The notes under the pieces were generated by a model. That model was not told where the DNA came from. It ran no database searches and was given only the letters and a program-made list of their open reading frames with translations. DNA of 57,086 bases, from NCBI GenBank assembly GCA_937871935.1, contig CALMQI010000017.1, forward strand, positions 1 through 57,086, given 5' to 3'. This stretch comes from an uncultured Burkholderiales bacterium. GTDB lineage: Bacteria; Pseudomonadota; Gammaproteobacteria; Burkholderiales; Burkholderiaceae_C. A program made the position numbers and the translations under genes. Below are positions 24,315-33,834 of the stretch, piece after piece. Position 1 is the first letter of the stretch. Each line of letters opens with the position of its first letter.

Positions 24315-25352
24315 ATGGACCGACTAATCCAACGCCGAACAGTTCTTGCCGCAGGCAGCATCGCCACGCTTGCGCCGGGACTGCTTCGCGCGCAGAGCTA
24401 CAAGGCCGAATACAAGATGTCGGTGGTCGGCAACCGGCCGCTCGGCACATCGGTGGCCGCGTTCCGATGGGCCGAGCTGGTGGCGGAGCGCACGCAGGGT
24501 CGCATCAACATCAAGGTCTACCCCGGCTCGCAGCTCGTCGGCGGCGACCAGACGCGCGAGATGGTGTCGATGCGCCAGGGCGTGATCGACATGGTGGTCA
24601 GCTCGACCATCAACCTCGCGCCGCAGATCCGCGAGATGAACCTGTTCTCGCTGCCCTTCCTGATGCCCGACAGCCGTGCCTTCGATGCGTTGACGCAAGG
24701 CGGCCCGGTGCGCGCCGCGTTGGACGCGGTGCTGGCGCAGCGTGATGCAGTCTCCCTGGCGTGGAGCGAGAACGGCTTCCGCCAAGTCTCCAACTCCAAG
24801 CGCCCGGTGCGCAAGCCCGACGATCTCAAGGGCTTGAAGATTCGCTTTGCCGCTGGCCCGATCTACTCCGACATCTTCAATGCGCTGGGTGCCAATCCGC
24901 TGCAGATGAGCTGGGCCGACCTGCAGCCTGCCCTGGCCACCGGTGCCGTCGATGGCCAGGAAACGCCGGTCAACGTCTTCTTGCAGAGCAAGCTCGACGC
25001 GGTGAATCAGCGCCACCTGACGCTGTGGAACTACGTTGCGGATGCCAACATCTTCAAGGTGCACAAGCCGGTGTGGGAGAGCTTCTCCTCCGCTGACAAG
25101 GACATCGTTCGCGCTAGCGCAGTTCAAGCTGCGCAGGAGCATACGGCGTCGACGCGCGCCGGCCTGGGCGCCGGCGGCGATCGGTCATCGCTCGACGAAC
25201 TGGTCAAACGCAATGTCAAAGTCGAAGAGTTGACCGAGTCCGAGAAGTCTGCGTTCGGCGCGGCGACAAAGGCCGTCTACGAGAAGTGGACGGCCAACAC
25301 CGGTGCCGACCTCGTGCGAATGGCCGAAGCGGCCGTCGCCAAACGCAGCTGA
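24315..25352 (+). CDS. dctP: TRAP transporter substrate-binding protein (DctP family)
   Basis: A 345-residue periplasmic binding protein. The N terminus has a twin-Arg type signal (QRRTVLAAGSIATLAPGLL, cleavage near LLRAQS). The mature part shows the DctP landmarks VYPGSQLVGGDQTREMV, LFSLPFLMPDSRAFDAL, GLKIRFAAGPIYSDIFNAL (with the carboxylate-binding Arg) and MSWADLQPALATGAVDGQE. It binds an organic acid. It opens an operon with the two TRAP membrane subunits and two or three enzymes, under the divergent IclR protein. Confidence 0.93.
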   Translation: MDRLIQRRTVLAAGSIATLAPGLLRAQSYKAEYKMSVVGNRPLGTSVAAFRWAELVAERTQGRINIKVYPGSQLVGGDQTREMVSMRQGVIDMVVSSTINLAPQIREMNLFSLPFLMPDSRAFDALTQGGPVRAALDAVLAQRDAVSLAWSENGFRQVSNSKRPVRKPDDLKGLKIRFAAGPIYSDIFNALGANPLQMSWADLQPALATGAVDGQETPVNVFLQSKLDAVNQRHLTLWNYVADANIFKVHKPVWESFSSADKDIVRASAVQAAQEHTASTRAGLGAGGDRSSLDELVKRNVKVEELTESEKSAFGAATKAVYEKWTANTGADLVRMAEAAVAKRS

Positions 25353-25367
25353 CGCGGTCGTCCCCGT

Positions 25368-25886
25368 ATGAGCGTCGAAGTCGATCCCACGGCGCCTCAC
25401 GTCGATCCGGTCACACGCATCCCACTGTCCATCGAGCGGGTCCTCCTCGCGGGCGGGATGGCCGGCATGGCATTGATCACGTTGGCCAACGTGGTGACTC
25501 GCTACCTGAGCAACATCTCGTTGGCCTTCACCGAGGAGTACTCGATCCTGCTGATGGTGATCGTCACGTTGGCGGGCACGGGCTACGCCATCGCTGCCGG
25601 GCGTCATGTGCGCATCGACTACTTTGTCGGCCAGCTGTCGGCGCGCGGGCAACGACATGCCGATGCGCTGGCGCAGTTGCTCGCCGTCGTCGTTTTCGCC
25701 ATCGTCACCTGGTACGGCGCGCGCGTGGCCTGGGACGACTACCGCTTCGGCGTGCTTTCGCCTGGCCTGGGGCACCCGCAGTGGATCTACATGGTCAGCT
25801 TGCCGGTGTTCGGTCTGGCCTGCGCCGGCCGTGCGTTGGGGCGCATGGCGCGCGCGCTGCGCGCGCCTGCCGAAAGCGCGCCATGA
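25368..25886 (+). CDS. dctQ: TRAP transporter small permease (DctQ family)
   Basis: A 172-residue membrane protein with four hydrophobic helices, the typical DctQ topology. Motifs include the first helix RVLLAGGMAGMALITLANVV, TEEYSILLMVIVTLAGTGYA, the RHVRIDYF stretch and an amphipathic C terminus. It begins 15 bases after the binding protein gene and its stop overlaps the large subunit start (ATGA). Confidence 0.91.
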   Translation: MSVEVDPTAPHVDPVTRIPLSIERVLLAGGMAGMALITLANVVTRYLSNISLAFTEEYSILLMVIVTLAGTGYAIAAGRHVRIDYFVGQLSARGQRHADALAQLLAVVVFAIVTWYGARVAWDDYRFGVLSPGLGHPQWIYMVSLPVFGLACAGRALGRMARALRAPAESAP

Positions 25887-27166
25887 CCGGCAGCCTGATG
25901 TTCCTCGTGTTCGTGGCGATGCTGCTGGGCGGCGTGCCGATCGGCATTTCGTTGGGGCTGGCGGGAACGCTCGCCGTCTTGATGATGGGCACAGACCTGG
26001 TGGCGGTGGCGACCAATGTCTATACCGGCATCGCCAAGTACCCGCTGATCGCGCTGCCGATGTTCGTGCTGGTCGGCTCGGTGTTCGACCGCAGCGGGGT
26101 CGCCCTGCGCCTGGTGCGTTTCGCCAGCGCGCTGGTGGGCGCAGGGCGTGGCGCGCTGGGGTCGGTGTCGGTGCTGGTGGCCATGGTCATCGGTGGCATC
26201 TCGGGTTCGGGGCCGGCCACGTCGGCTGCGGTAGGCAAGGTCGTCACCAACAGCATGTTGCGCGACGGCTATCCGCGCTCGTTCATCGCCGCGACCGTCG
26301 GTGCGGCGGCGGCCACCGACATCCTGATCCCGCCGTCGATCGCTTTCATCATCTACGCCGTGATGGTGCCGACGGTGTCGGTGCCGGCGATCTTCGCGGC
26401 GGGACTGTTCCCAGGCATCCTCGCAGGCTTGGCGATCATCGTGCCGATCGTCGTGATCTCGATGGTCAAGAACTTCGGCGGCAAGACTCGCGGCGAAGCG
26501 CGTCCGTCGATCTGGCAGGCTTTCAAGGATGCGTTCTGGGGGCTGCTGGCGCCCCTGGTCATCCTGGGCGGCATGCGCGTGGGTGCGTTCACCCCCACCG
26601 AGGCGGCCGTCGTGGCGGTGTTCTATGGCCTGGCGATCGGCTTCTTCATCTACAAGACGCTGACGCTGAAGGACCTCTACGAGATGCTGGTGGAGGCAGG
26701 GGAGCTGTCGGCCATCATCCTGATCGTTGTCGCGCTCGCATCGGTGTTCGCCTGGTCCACCTCGACGCTGGGCATCGTGCAGCCCATCGCCCAGGCCATC
26801 GTCGGGCTCGGGCTTGGCGAGTACGGAACCATCGGCTTGCTGATGATCGTGCTGATCGTCATCGGCATGTTCCTTGACGGCGTGTCGATCTACTTGATCC
26901 TGGTGCCGATCCTGGTTCCGGTGGCCAACGCCTTTGGCTGGGATCTGGTGTGGTTCGGCGTACTGTTGACCATGAAGGTGGCCATCGGGCAGTTCACGCC
27001 ACCGTTGGCGGTGAACCTGATGGTCTCGTGCAAGATCGCCGAGACCTCGATGGAGTCCACCATCCCCTGGGTGGTGTGGCTGATCCTGGCCATGTTCGTG
27101 TCGCTGGCTCTGGTGGTGGCCTTCCCGCCCATCGCGTTGTGGCTGCCCGAGGTGTTGGGCTACTGA
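25883..27166 (+). CDS. dctM: TRAP transporter large permease (DctM family)
   Basis: A 427-residue membrane protein with about twelve hydrophobic segments. It contains the DctM landmarks PLIALPMFVLVGSVFDRSG, GGISGSGPATSAAVGKV, ATDILIPPSIAFIIYAVM and the C-terminal QFTPPLAVNLMVSCKIA. With DctQ it forms the sodium-driven importer for the DctP ligand. The cyclase gene follows after 2 bases, so the imported acid or a derivative is probably a cyclase substrate. Confidence 0.94.
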   Translation: MTGSLMFLVFVAMLLGGVPIGISLGLAGTLAVLMMGTDLVAVATNVYTGIAKYPLIALPMFVLVGSVFDRSGVALRLVRFASALVGAGRGALGSVSVLVAMVIGGISGSGPATSAAVGKVVTNSMLRDGYPRSFIAATVGAAAATDILIPPSIAFIIYAVMVPTVSVPAIFAAGLFPGILAGLAIIVPIVVISMVKNFGGKTRGEARPSIWQAFKDAFWGLLAPLVILGGMRVGAFTPTEAAVVAVFYGLAIGFFIYKTLTLKDLYEMLVEAGELSAIILIVVALASVFAWSTSTLGIVQPIAQAIVGLGLGEYGTIGLLMIVLIVIGMFLDGVSIYLILVPILVPVANAFGWDLVWFGVLLTMKVAIGQFTPPLAVNLMVSCKIAETSMESTIPWVVWLILAMFVSLALVVAFPPIALWLPEVLGY

Positions 27167-27168
27167 GC

Positions 27169-28179
27169 ATGAAGCGCTGGAGCCAACGGCCCGAAGGGTC
27201 GAACTGGGGTGACTTCGGCGAGGACGACCAACTCGGCAGCCTGAATCACATCGGGCCCGCGGAAGTCCGCGCGGCAGTGGCCGAGGTTCGCGAGGGCCGG
27301 CGCTTTTGCCTCAGCCTGCCGCTGGACTACCCGGGCGGCCAAGTGCTCGCTCCGCACCGCAAGCCACCGGTGCTGCGGCCGACGACACGCCATGGCTCGC
27401 CGTACTTCAACTATGGCTTCCGCAACGAGTGGCCGAGCTTTTGTGACTTCGGCTGCGACGACGAGGTGACGTTGAGCACCCAGTACTCGACGCAGTGGGA
27501 CGGCCTGGCGCACATCGGCTGCGAGTTCGACGCCGACGGCGACAGCATTGCCGAACGCTGCTACTACAACGGCTACCGCGCTGAGATCCATGTGCTTGCT
27601 CCGCACGACCGCGACGCGGGCTACACGATGCCACTGGGCATCGACACCTTCGCCGCGCGGCCAGTCCAGGGGCGTGGCGTCCTTGTCGATCTGGCTGCGC
27701 ACTTCGGGCACGACGAGACCTTGATCGGCATGGCGGCGCTCGAGCGCGTGCTGCGCGCCGATTCGGTGGAGATCCGCCGCGGCGACATCCTGTGCCTGCA
27801 CACGGGGTTTGCCGACAAGATCCTGCGCATGAACCGATCGCCCGATCCTGAGCGCGTGCACCGCATGTGCGCTGCGCTCGATGGCAATGACGCCGCATTG
27901 CTGGAGTGGATCTCGGCGTCGGGCATCGCGGCGATCGCGGCCGACAACTACGCGGTGGAGCGCATCGAAGTGCCGCCACGACCTGGCGCCACCAAGCTCG
28001 TGCCACTGCACCACCACTGCCTGTTCAAGCGCGGCATGCCGCTGGGTGAGCTATGGCACCTGAGCGAACTGGCCACTTGGCTGCGCGGGCACGGCCGCCA
28101 CCACTTCCTGCTGACGGCGCCGCCGCTGCGCCTGCCGGGCGCCATCGGCTCACCAGTAACGCCGGTCGCGACGGTCTGA
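27169..28179 (+). CDS. Cyclase family protein (putative metal-dependent hydrolase)
   Basis: A 336-residue cyclase-family protein of the longer branch. It opens with NWGDFGEDDQLGSLNHI, typical of that branch, and has TQWDGLAHIG in the place of the HxGTH metal motif, with further conserved parts RGVLVDLAAHFG, RGDILCLHTGF and DNYAVE. The C terminus carries a His-rich PLHHHCLFKRGMPLGELW. The reaction is unknown; relatives open cyclic imide, lactone or amide bonds. It sits directly behind the TRAP transporter. Confidence 0.87.
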   Translation: MKRWSQRPEGSNWGDFGEDDQLGSLNHIGPAEVRAAVAEVREGRRFCLSLPLDYPGGQVLAPHRKPPVLRPTTRHGSPYFNYGFRNEWPSFCDFGCDDEVTLSTQYSTQWDGLAHIGCEFDADGDSIAERCYYNGYRAEIHVLAPHDRDAGYTMPLGIDTFAARPVQGRGVLVDLAAHFGHDETLIGMAALERVLRADSVEIRRGDILCLHTGFADKILRMNRSPDPERVHRMCAALDGNDAALLEWISASGIAAIAADNYAVERIEVPPRPGATKLVPLHHHCLFKRGMPLGELWHLSELATWLRGHGRHHFLLTAPPLRLPGAIGSPVTPVATV

Positions 28180-28184
28180 CTTCC

Positions 28185-29039
28185 ATGCGACCCTTGGTTA
28201 CCGACAGCATCACCAGCCTGCCGCCCGGCGCAGCGGGGCAGCCCATCGTTTGCGCGTCGCACGGTGGGCTCTACTCGGCCTGCTGCGCACTCGAGGCCGA
28301 CGTGTCCGCGGCGATCTTCAGCGACGCAGGCATCGGCAAGGAGCGGGCCGGCGTCGCCGGGCTCGATCTGCTGGACAGCAGTGGTGTCGCTGCGGTGGCG
28401 GTATCGCACCGCTCCGCGCGCATTGGCGATGGCGCCGATTGTTTCAGGCGTGGCGTCGTCTCGACCGTCAACCGGGCGGCGCAGGCCGTCGGCGCTGCAC
28501 CTGGCATGAGCACCGAGGCGGTCTGGCGACTCTTCGCCGAACGCTGTGGCCGGGCGAGCCACCTCGGCGACACCTTGCCGAGGATCGCCGAGGCGCGGCA
28601 TGCCGTACCGGGCTTTGGTGCGATGCCCGTCGTGGCAATGGACTCCAATTCGCTCGTCACCGAGGCGGATCGCAACGCGGTTGTCGTCACGGGATCGCAC
28701 GGCGGACTGCTCGGCGGCGACCCGCAGTCGGCGATCAAGTTGGACGTGTTCGCGGCCATCTACAACGACGCGGATGTCGGCATCGATGAGGCCGGCATCG
28801 GGCGTCTCGCACCGCTGAATGCTCGCGGCATCGCGGCCGTCACGGTCAGTGCCTGGTCGGCGCGGATCGGCGATGGGCGCTCGACTGTGACCGACGGTGT
28901 GCTCAGCCACGCCAATGCGCTGGCAACCCGGTTCGGCGCACTGCGAGGCCAGACCGTTCGGCATTGGTTGAGTCTGCTTTCCGAGGCCTGGGCGACGCGT
29001 CAATCCGATTTCAGCCTCCCTCAACGACATCACCAATGA
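28185..29039 (+). CDS. Unknown protein with two tandem copies of one domain
   Basis: A 284-residue protein built from an internal duplication. The first copy (residues about 20-115) has CASHGGLYSACCALEADVSA, IFSDAGIGKERAGVAGLDLL, SHRSARIGDGAD and a VVSTVNRAAQAVGAAPG helix. The second (about 170-265) has TGSHGGLLGGDPQSAIKLDV, IYNDADVGIDEAGIGRL, SAWSARIGDGRS and VLSHANALATRFGALRG. The conserved SHGG, ND/SDAG and SARIGDG motifs suggest a ligand or catalytic site per copy. No characterised family was recognised. Soluble, no signal peptide. It starts 5 bases after the cyclase gene and its stop overlaps the ThDP enzyme start, so it probably works in the same pathway. Confidence 0.75.
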   Translation: MRPLVTDSITSLPPGAAGQPIVCASHGGLYSACCALEADVSAAIFSDAGIGKERAGVAGLDLLDSSGVAAVAVSHRSARIGDGADCFRRGVVSTVNRAAQAVGAAPGMSTEAVWRLFAERCGRASHLGDTLPRIAEARHAVPGFGAMPVVAMDSNSLVTEADRNAVVVTGSHGGLLGGDPQSAIKLDVFAAIYNDADVGIDEAGIGRLAPLNARGIAAVTVSAWSARIGDGRSTVTDGVLSHANALATRFGALRGQTVRHWLSLLSEAWATRQSDFSLPQRHHQ

Positions 29040-30775
29040 CAGTTTGTTCCAAACAGATGATCAGCGGCGGCGCCGCCGTCGCCGAGATGCTCAAGCGCCA
29101 TCAGGTCGGCCCGATCTTCGGCATGGGCGGCTTTCAGCTGCTGCCGTTCTATGAGGCTTGTCGGCAACTGGGTTTGCGCCACAACCTGATCAACGACGAG
29201 CGCTGCGGCGCGTTCGCGGCCGATGCCTACGCGCGGGTGACCAATCGCGTCGGCGTTGTCGATGCCACTCTCGGACCTGGTGCCACGAATCTGGTGACCG
29301 GTCTGGCCGAGTCCTTCAACGCGGGCATCCCGATCGTCGCCATCGTCGCCGATGCGCACCGCCAACATGCCTGGAAGAACATGACGCAGGAGGCACGCCA
29401 GCTCGAAGTGCTGCGGCCCGTGGCCAAGGAAGTCATCCGGGTCGAAGCGATCCGGCGCATTCCCGAGCTCGTGCGCCGCGCCTTCGCCGTGGCCACGTCG
29501 GGGCGCCCGGGACCGGTGGTGCTGGCCCTGCCCGAAGACATCTCGCACGGCGAGTACGAGTTCAGCGAGGCCGATCTGTTCGTGGACACGGAAACCGCCC
29601 AGTACCCGTCTCGACGCTCGCGTCCTGCCGGCGCCGATGTGCAACGCGCCGTCCAGCTCATCGCCGCTGCGCGCCGACCGCTGCTGCTGGTGGGTGGCGG
29701 CGTCCATATCTCGCAAGCCTACGACGCCTTGGCCACGCTCGCCGTGAGCGAGAACATCCCTGTGGCGCACACGATGGGCGGCAAGGGCGCGATCGCCTGC
29801 ACGCACCCGCTGTCGGCCGGCTTGTTCGGCCGCTACGACCGCATCGCCAACGAGCTGATCGCCACTTCGGATTGCCTGATCGTCGTTGGCTGCAAGCTCG
29901 GCGAAGTGGCGACCAAGCGCTTCTCGATCATGCCCAGCGGCACACCGCTGATCCACATCGACATCGTGGCCGAGGAGATCGGGCGCACCACGCGCGCCAC
30001 CGTCGCGCTGGTGGGCGATGCGCGGCTGGCGCTGCAAGACCTCTGCGCAGCGTTGGGTGACGGCGGTGCGCGCCGCGCGCTGCGGGAGAGCTATGCCGCC
30101 GAAGTGCCGGCACGGATGGGGAAGTGGAATGAAGGCGCCCGCGAGCGCACCACGTCCGGCGAGAGGCCGGTCAATATCGGCCGCATCTTGGGCGAGTTGA
30201 ATCGTCTGCTGCCGCGAGATGCGGTGTTGGTTGCCGATGGGGGCTTTGCCGCGCATTGGGGTGCCTTGCTGTTCGACACCAAGCAGGCCGGTCGCACCTT
30301 CGTGGCCGACCGCGGCTTTGCCTCGATCGGCTACGGCGTGCCGGGTGGCATGGGCGCGCAGATCGGCATCGGCCCGCAGCGGCGCGTGGTGGCCTTGACC
30401 GGCGACGGTGGCTTCAACATGACGATGGGCGAACTCGAGACCGCCAAGCGCCTGGGCTCGAACTTCGTGTTGTGCGTGTTCAACAACGCGGCCTCCGGTT
30501 ACGTCAAGGCGCTGCAGCACTCTGTGTATGGAGCCGGGCACTACCAGTCGTCGGACCTGCACGAACTCAACTACGCCGAAATTGCCAACCACCTCGGTTG
30601 CCTCGGCATCAGAGTCGAAGACCCGGAGCAGCTCGCAGCGGCGTTCGAGCGCGGGCTGGCCAACACATCCAGCCCGACCGTGATCGATGTCGTCGTCACG
30701 CGCGATCCGGCGCGCATGCTGCCGGCGGTGGACAACCGCACGCTCAAGGTGGCCAAGGGCGACCGTCCTGTTTAG
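29036..30775 (+). CDS. Thiamine diphosphate-dependent enzyme (acetolactate synthase-like)
   Basis: A 579-residue enzyme of the ThDP/acetohydroxyacid synthase superfamily with three domains: the PYR domain with the activating Glu in INDERCGAFAADAYARV, a middle domain (VGGGVHISQAYDAL) and the PP domain with the GDGGFNMTMGEL to NN motif that binds ThDP and magnesium. Acetolactate synthases, benzoylformate decarboxylase, sulfoacetaldehyde acetyltransferase and cyclic-diketone hydrolases (IolD-type) share this plan, so the reaction remains open. It is the last intact gene of the IclR-TRAP operon and overlaps the tandem-domain gene by 4 bases. Confidence 0.9.
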   Translation: MTVCSKQMISGGAAVAEMLKRHQVGPIFGMGGFQLLPFYEACRQLGLRHNLINDERCGAFAADAYARVTNRVGVVDATLGPGATNLVTGLAESFNAGIPIVAIVADAHRQHAWKNMTQEARQLEVLRPVAKEVIRVEAIRRIPELVRRAFAVATSGRPGPVVLALPEDISHGEYEFSEADLFVDTETAQYPSRRSRPAGADVQRAVQLIAAARRPLLLVGGGVHISQAYDALATLAVSENIPVAHTMGGKGAIACTHPLSAGLFGRYDRIANELIATSDCLIVVGCKLGEVATKRFSIMPSGTPLIHIDIVAEEIGRTTRATVALVGDARLALQDLCAALGDGGARRALRESYAAEVPARMGKWNEGARERTTSGERPVNIGRILGELNRLLPRDAVLVADGGFAAHWGALLFDTKQAGRTFVADRGFASIGYGVPGGMGAQIGIGPQRRVVALTGDGGFNMTMGELETAKRLGSNFVLCVFNNAASGYVKALQHSVYGAGHYQSSDLHELNYAEIANHLGCLGIRVEDPEQLAAAFERGLANTSSPTVIDVVVTRDPARMLPAVDNRTLKVAKGDRPV

Positions 30776-30808
30776 GGGTTCGAAGCCAGACTGATGCGAG
30801 AAATACCG

Positions 30809-31792
30809 ATGTCCCAACTTGATCGACGCAGCGTGCTGCTGAGTGGCGTGTCCGCGGTGCTGACCGCGACGGGTACCTCGTCTTTGGCGCAAGGCCATCC
30901 TTCCAGACCGATCCGCCTGTTGGTGCCCTTCGCACCGGGCGGCACCACCGACGTGGTGGCCCGCATCCTGGCCGATGGACTCGCGAAGGAGATGGGCCAG
31001 GCAGTGCTCGTGGACAACCGCGTCGGCGCCGGCGGTTCGATCGGCGCGCGCGAGTTGGCGCGCGCCGAGCCCGACGGCCACACGATCGGCCTGATGTCGG
31101 TCAGCACGCACGGCACGAACTCGGCCGTGTACAAGTCGCTGCCCTACGACGTGCTGCGCGACTTCGCGCCGATCACCAAGCTGCTGTCGTTTCCCGGCGT
31201 CATCGCGGTCCATCCGCGCTTCCCGGCGAAGGACTACGCGCAGTTCATTCGCGTGCTGAAGGCCGCGCCGGGCAGGTACAGCTTCGCCAGCTCGGGAACG
31301 GGCGGCGCCACGCACCTGGCGATGGAGTGGTTCAAGTCGCTCACCGGCACGTTCATTGTCCACATTCCCTACCGGGGGTCGGGCCCGGCGATCAATGACG
31401 TGGTGGCTGGGCAGACCGAGATTCTCTGGGTCGCCTTGCCATCGGCACTGCCCTTCATCAAGTCGGGGCAACTGATCGCCATCGGCGTGGCCGCGCCGCA
31501 GCGCAGCAGTCGCCTGCCGGACGCGCCCACCTTCAAGGAGCTGGGCCCGGCCGGCTACGAGCCCGATCTGTGGAACGGCATCCTCGCGCCGCCCGGCCTG
31601 TCCAAGGAGCGAGTCGCTGCGCTGCACGCGGCGCTGCAACGAACGGCCGCGCGCCCCGAGGTCAAGGCCAGGTTCGAGGACCTCGGGGCGAGCATTGCGC
31701 TGGGTTCACCAGAGGCCTTGGTTGCGTAGATCCGCCGCGATGTGGACATCTGGAAGCGCGTCGCGAAATTCGCCCAGGTCTCGCTCGATTGA
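30809..31792 (+). pseudogene. Bug family substrate-binding protein with a premature amber stop
   Basis: The frame encodes a Bug/TctC protein: twin-Arg type signal (RRSVLLSGVSAVLTATG), then HPSRPIRLLVPFAPGGTTD, VDNRVGAGGSIGARELA, SFASSGTGGATHLAMEW and IPYRGSGPAINDVVAGQ. A TAG at 31727-31729 ends it at SPEALVA. The same frame then continues for 20 sensible codons (IRRDVDIWKRVAKFAQVSLD) to TGA at 31790, which is the normal Bug C terminus. The lesion therefore removes the last helix. A Tyr codon (TAC or TAT) mutated to TAG would explain it. The protein may still fold partly. ATG 30794 is an alternative start. Confidence 0.8.
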
Positions 31793-31800
31793 TTCAGGAA

Positions 31801-32853
31801 ATGGAGTTCGAAGTGACGGAGTTGGGTTCAGAGTACAAACTGCTCGTCAAGAGCGCGCCCACGGCTGGCGGCGTTGCGCTTGCACAGCGCAGCTTGCGTC
31901 CGCTGCAAGACGACGAGGCGCTGGTGCGCATCCACCGTGCTGCCATCTGCGGCACCGACTTGCACATCCTGCAGTGGAATGCGTGGGCGGCCAAGAACTA
32001 TGTGCCGCCGTTCGCGTTGGGGCATGAGTTCAGCGGCGTCGTCGAGGCCACAGGTGCCTCGGCGCGTGACGTGGCGGTCGGCGACAAGGTGGCTGCCGAA
32101 ACGCATCTCGCGTGCGGCGCCTGCGCGCAGTGCCGCTTGGGGCGCGGCCACACCTGCTTGAACCTGCGCGTCTTTACGCGCCTGGATCGCGGTGCGTTCG
32201 CTGAGTTTGCCATTGTGCCGGCCCGGCTTCTTCGCGTATTGCCGCCGTCGCTGCCGCACAAGCATGCCTGCCTGATGGAGCCGCTGGGCATTGCGGTGCG
32301 CGCCGCCATCGAATCGCGCGTCGGCAAAGGGCGCTTGCTGGTGGTGGGCTGCGGCCCTATTGGCCTGCTGACGGTGGCCGCCGCCAAGGCGCTGGGTGCT
32401 TTGTCGATCGTCGCGGCGGACCTCTCGGAGAACCGGTTGCGCATTGCGCAGGTCGTAGGCGCCGATATGGCGATCGAGCCGGCCCAACTCGACGCCGAGA
32501 CCGGCCGCAGCGGCGACTTCGACGCGGCCATCGACACCAGCGGCAGCGCGCGCGGCATCGCCACGGCCATTGCATCGACGCGGCCCGGCGGCAGCGCGAT
32601 TCTGGTGGGCTTGCCGAGTGAGCCGGTGAGCGTCGATCTCGCGCGGCACGTGATCCTGCGCGAAGTCGCATTGCGGGGAATCTACGGACGTTTGCTGCAC
32701 GAGACCTGGCTGGAGGTGGAGCAACTGCTGCCCAGATTGGCCACCGCGCTGGACCGGATCGTCACGCACGAGTTTGTGCTGGCCGACTACGAACAAGCCT
32801 TCGCCGTTGCGAGTGCGGGCGATGCGGGGAAGGTGCAGTTCCTGCTCACGTGA
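31801..32853 (+). CDS. Zinc-dependent alcohol dehydrogenase, L-threonine 3-dehydrogenase-like
   Basis: A 350-residue medium-chain dehydrogenase. The catalytic zinc ligands are Cys50 in AAICGTDLHI, with His75-Glu76 in GHEFSGVV; the structural zinc cysteines are Cys105, Cys108, Cys111 and Cys119. The nucleotide site is VVGCGPIGLLTVAAAKALG. CGTDLHILQWNAWA resembles the threonine dehydrogenase signature CGTDxHIYxWDxWA. The natural substrate could be another polyol or hydroxy acid. It lies in a module whose other genes are largely broken but is itself intact. ATG 31801 follows the Bug reading frame by 8 bases. Confidence 0.88.
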   Translation: MEFEVTELGSEYKLLVKSAPTAGGVALAQRSLRPLQDDEALVRIHRAAICGTDLHILQWNAWAAKNYVPPFALGHEFSGVVEATGASARDVAVGDKVAAETHLACGACAQCRLGRGHTCLNLRVFTRLDRGAFAEFAIVPARLLRVLPPSLPHKHACLMEPLGIAVRAAIESRVGKGRLLVVGCGPIGLLTVAAAKALGALSIVAADLSENRLRIAQVVGADMAIEPAQLDAETGRSGDFDAAIDTSGSARGIATAIASTRPGGSAILVGLPSEPVSVDLARHVILREVALRGIYGRLLHETWLEVEQLLPRLATALDRIVTHEFVLADYEQAFAVASAGDAGKVQFLLT

Positions 32854-32912
32854 CCGGCGGCGGGCGAGTTCCAGCGCTTCCGCCGCGATGTGGTCACCAA
32901 GGGGAGAGTCAA

Positions 32913-33825
32913 GTGGCAGTGGTTCGATCGTGTTGGCTGATCATCTTGTCGAGCTTGCTCTGGACCTCGTCACAGGCGAAAGACTTGGCGCTCGGCTTCG
33001 TCGCGCCGCTGACCGGCCCTGCGGCCATCTATGGCCAGCAGGCCATGGCCGGCGCACAGGCGTATCTCGATGGTGTCAACAAGGCCGGCGGGGTCAACGG
33101 GCACCGCCTTCGACTGGTGGTCGCCGACGACGCCTTCAAGGCCGACGCCACCGTCGCCCATGTGCGCAGGCTGATCCAGGACGATCATGTCGTCGCCTTC
33201 GTATCCGGAGCGGGCGCCGCCAACTGGGACGCGGTGGTCAAGGCGGGCGTCCTGCAGGACAACTATGTGCCCGCGGTCGGCGTGATCACAGCGGCGTCGC
33301 TGACTCGCCAGCCGACGCACCACAATCTGTTCTTTCTTCGCCCGACGATCCGCGAGGAGGTGGAGCGGATCTTCCGCCAGGCCGGCAGCATGGGCATGAA
33401 CCGCATCGCCATCCTCTAACAGGACGATGCTTTCGGAAAGGACGCGCTCGAGGGTGTCAGCCTGGCGGCAACGAAGCTGCAGTTGCGGCCGGTCATCAGT
33501 GTGGGGCACTTGCGCGACGGCTCGGACGCGCCGGCGGCGATGGACAAGGTACTTGCAGCGAACCCGTCGCTGATTGCCATCCTGAGCGCGTCCAACTCGG
33601 CCACGACCGCGGTCAAAACGGCGCGCCAGCGCAAGTTCCCCGGCCTGCTCATCGGGATGTCAGTGGTGGACCCACAGGGGATCATCGCCGCCATTGGCAT
33701 GGAGCAGGCGCGGGGCGTGGGCCTGGTGCAGGAGATGCCGAACCCGCGTGCGCCGCTGCTGGCGGTCGCACAGGACTTTCGTCGGGCGTTGCAGTCCACC
33801 GACCAGGCGGTCGTTGCCAATTCGC
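32913..33825 (+). pseudogene. ABC transporter substrate-binding protein with ochre stop and 3' deletion
   Basis: A GTG at 32913, preceded by GGGGAGA, starts a type I binding protein: signal peptide CWLIILSSLLWTSSQAK, then LALGFVAPLTGPAAIYGQQ and KAGGVNGHRLRLVVADDAFK. TAA at 33417-33419 interrupts it after MNRIAIL. The frame continues with QDDAFGKDALEGVSLAATK and a normal C-terminal lobe, so a TAC (Tyr) codon of the usual YQDDAFG became TAA. After DFRRALQSTDQAVVANS (about 33825) the similarity stops and a LivG piece follows. The rest of this gene, livH, livM and most of livG are gone. Confidence 0.8.
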
Positions 33826-33834
33826 TGCTGGCGT

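Noticed and set aside
29030..31639. An 869-codon open frame on the minus strand, antisense to the ThDP enzyme and Bug genes
   Set aside because: Composition is Arg/Ala/His/Gln-rich with no family match; it is a shadow of high-GC codon usage on the opposite strand. Similar long antisense frames at 1928-4351, 8872-10611, 37596-39461 and 54779-56320 were rejected for the same reason.
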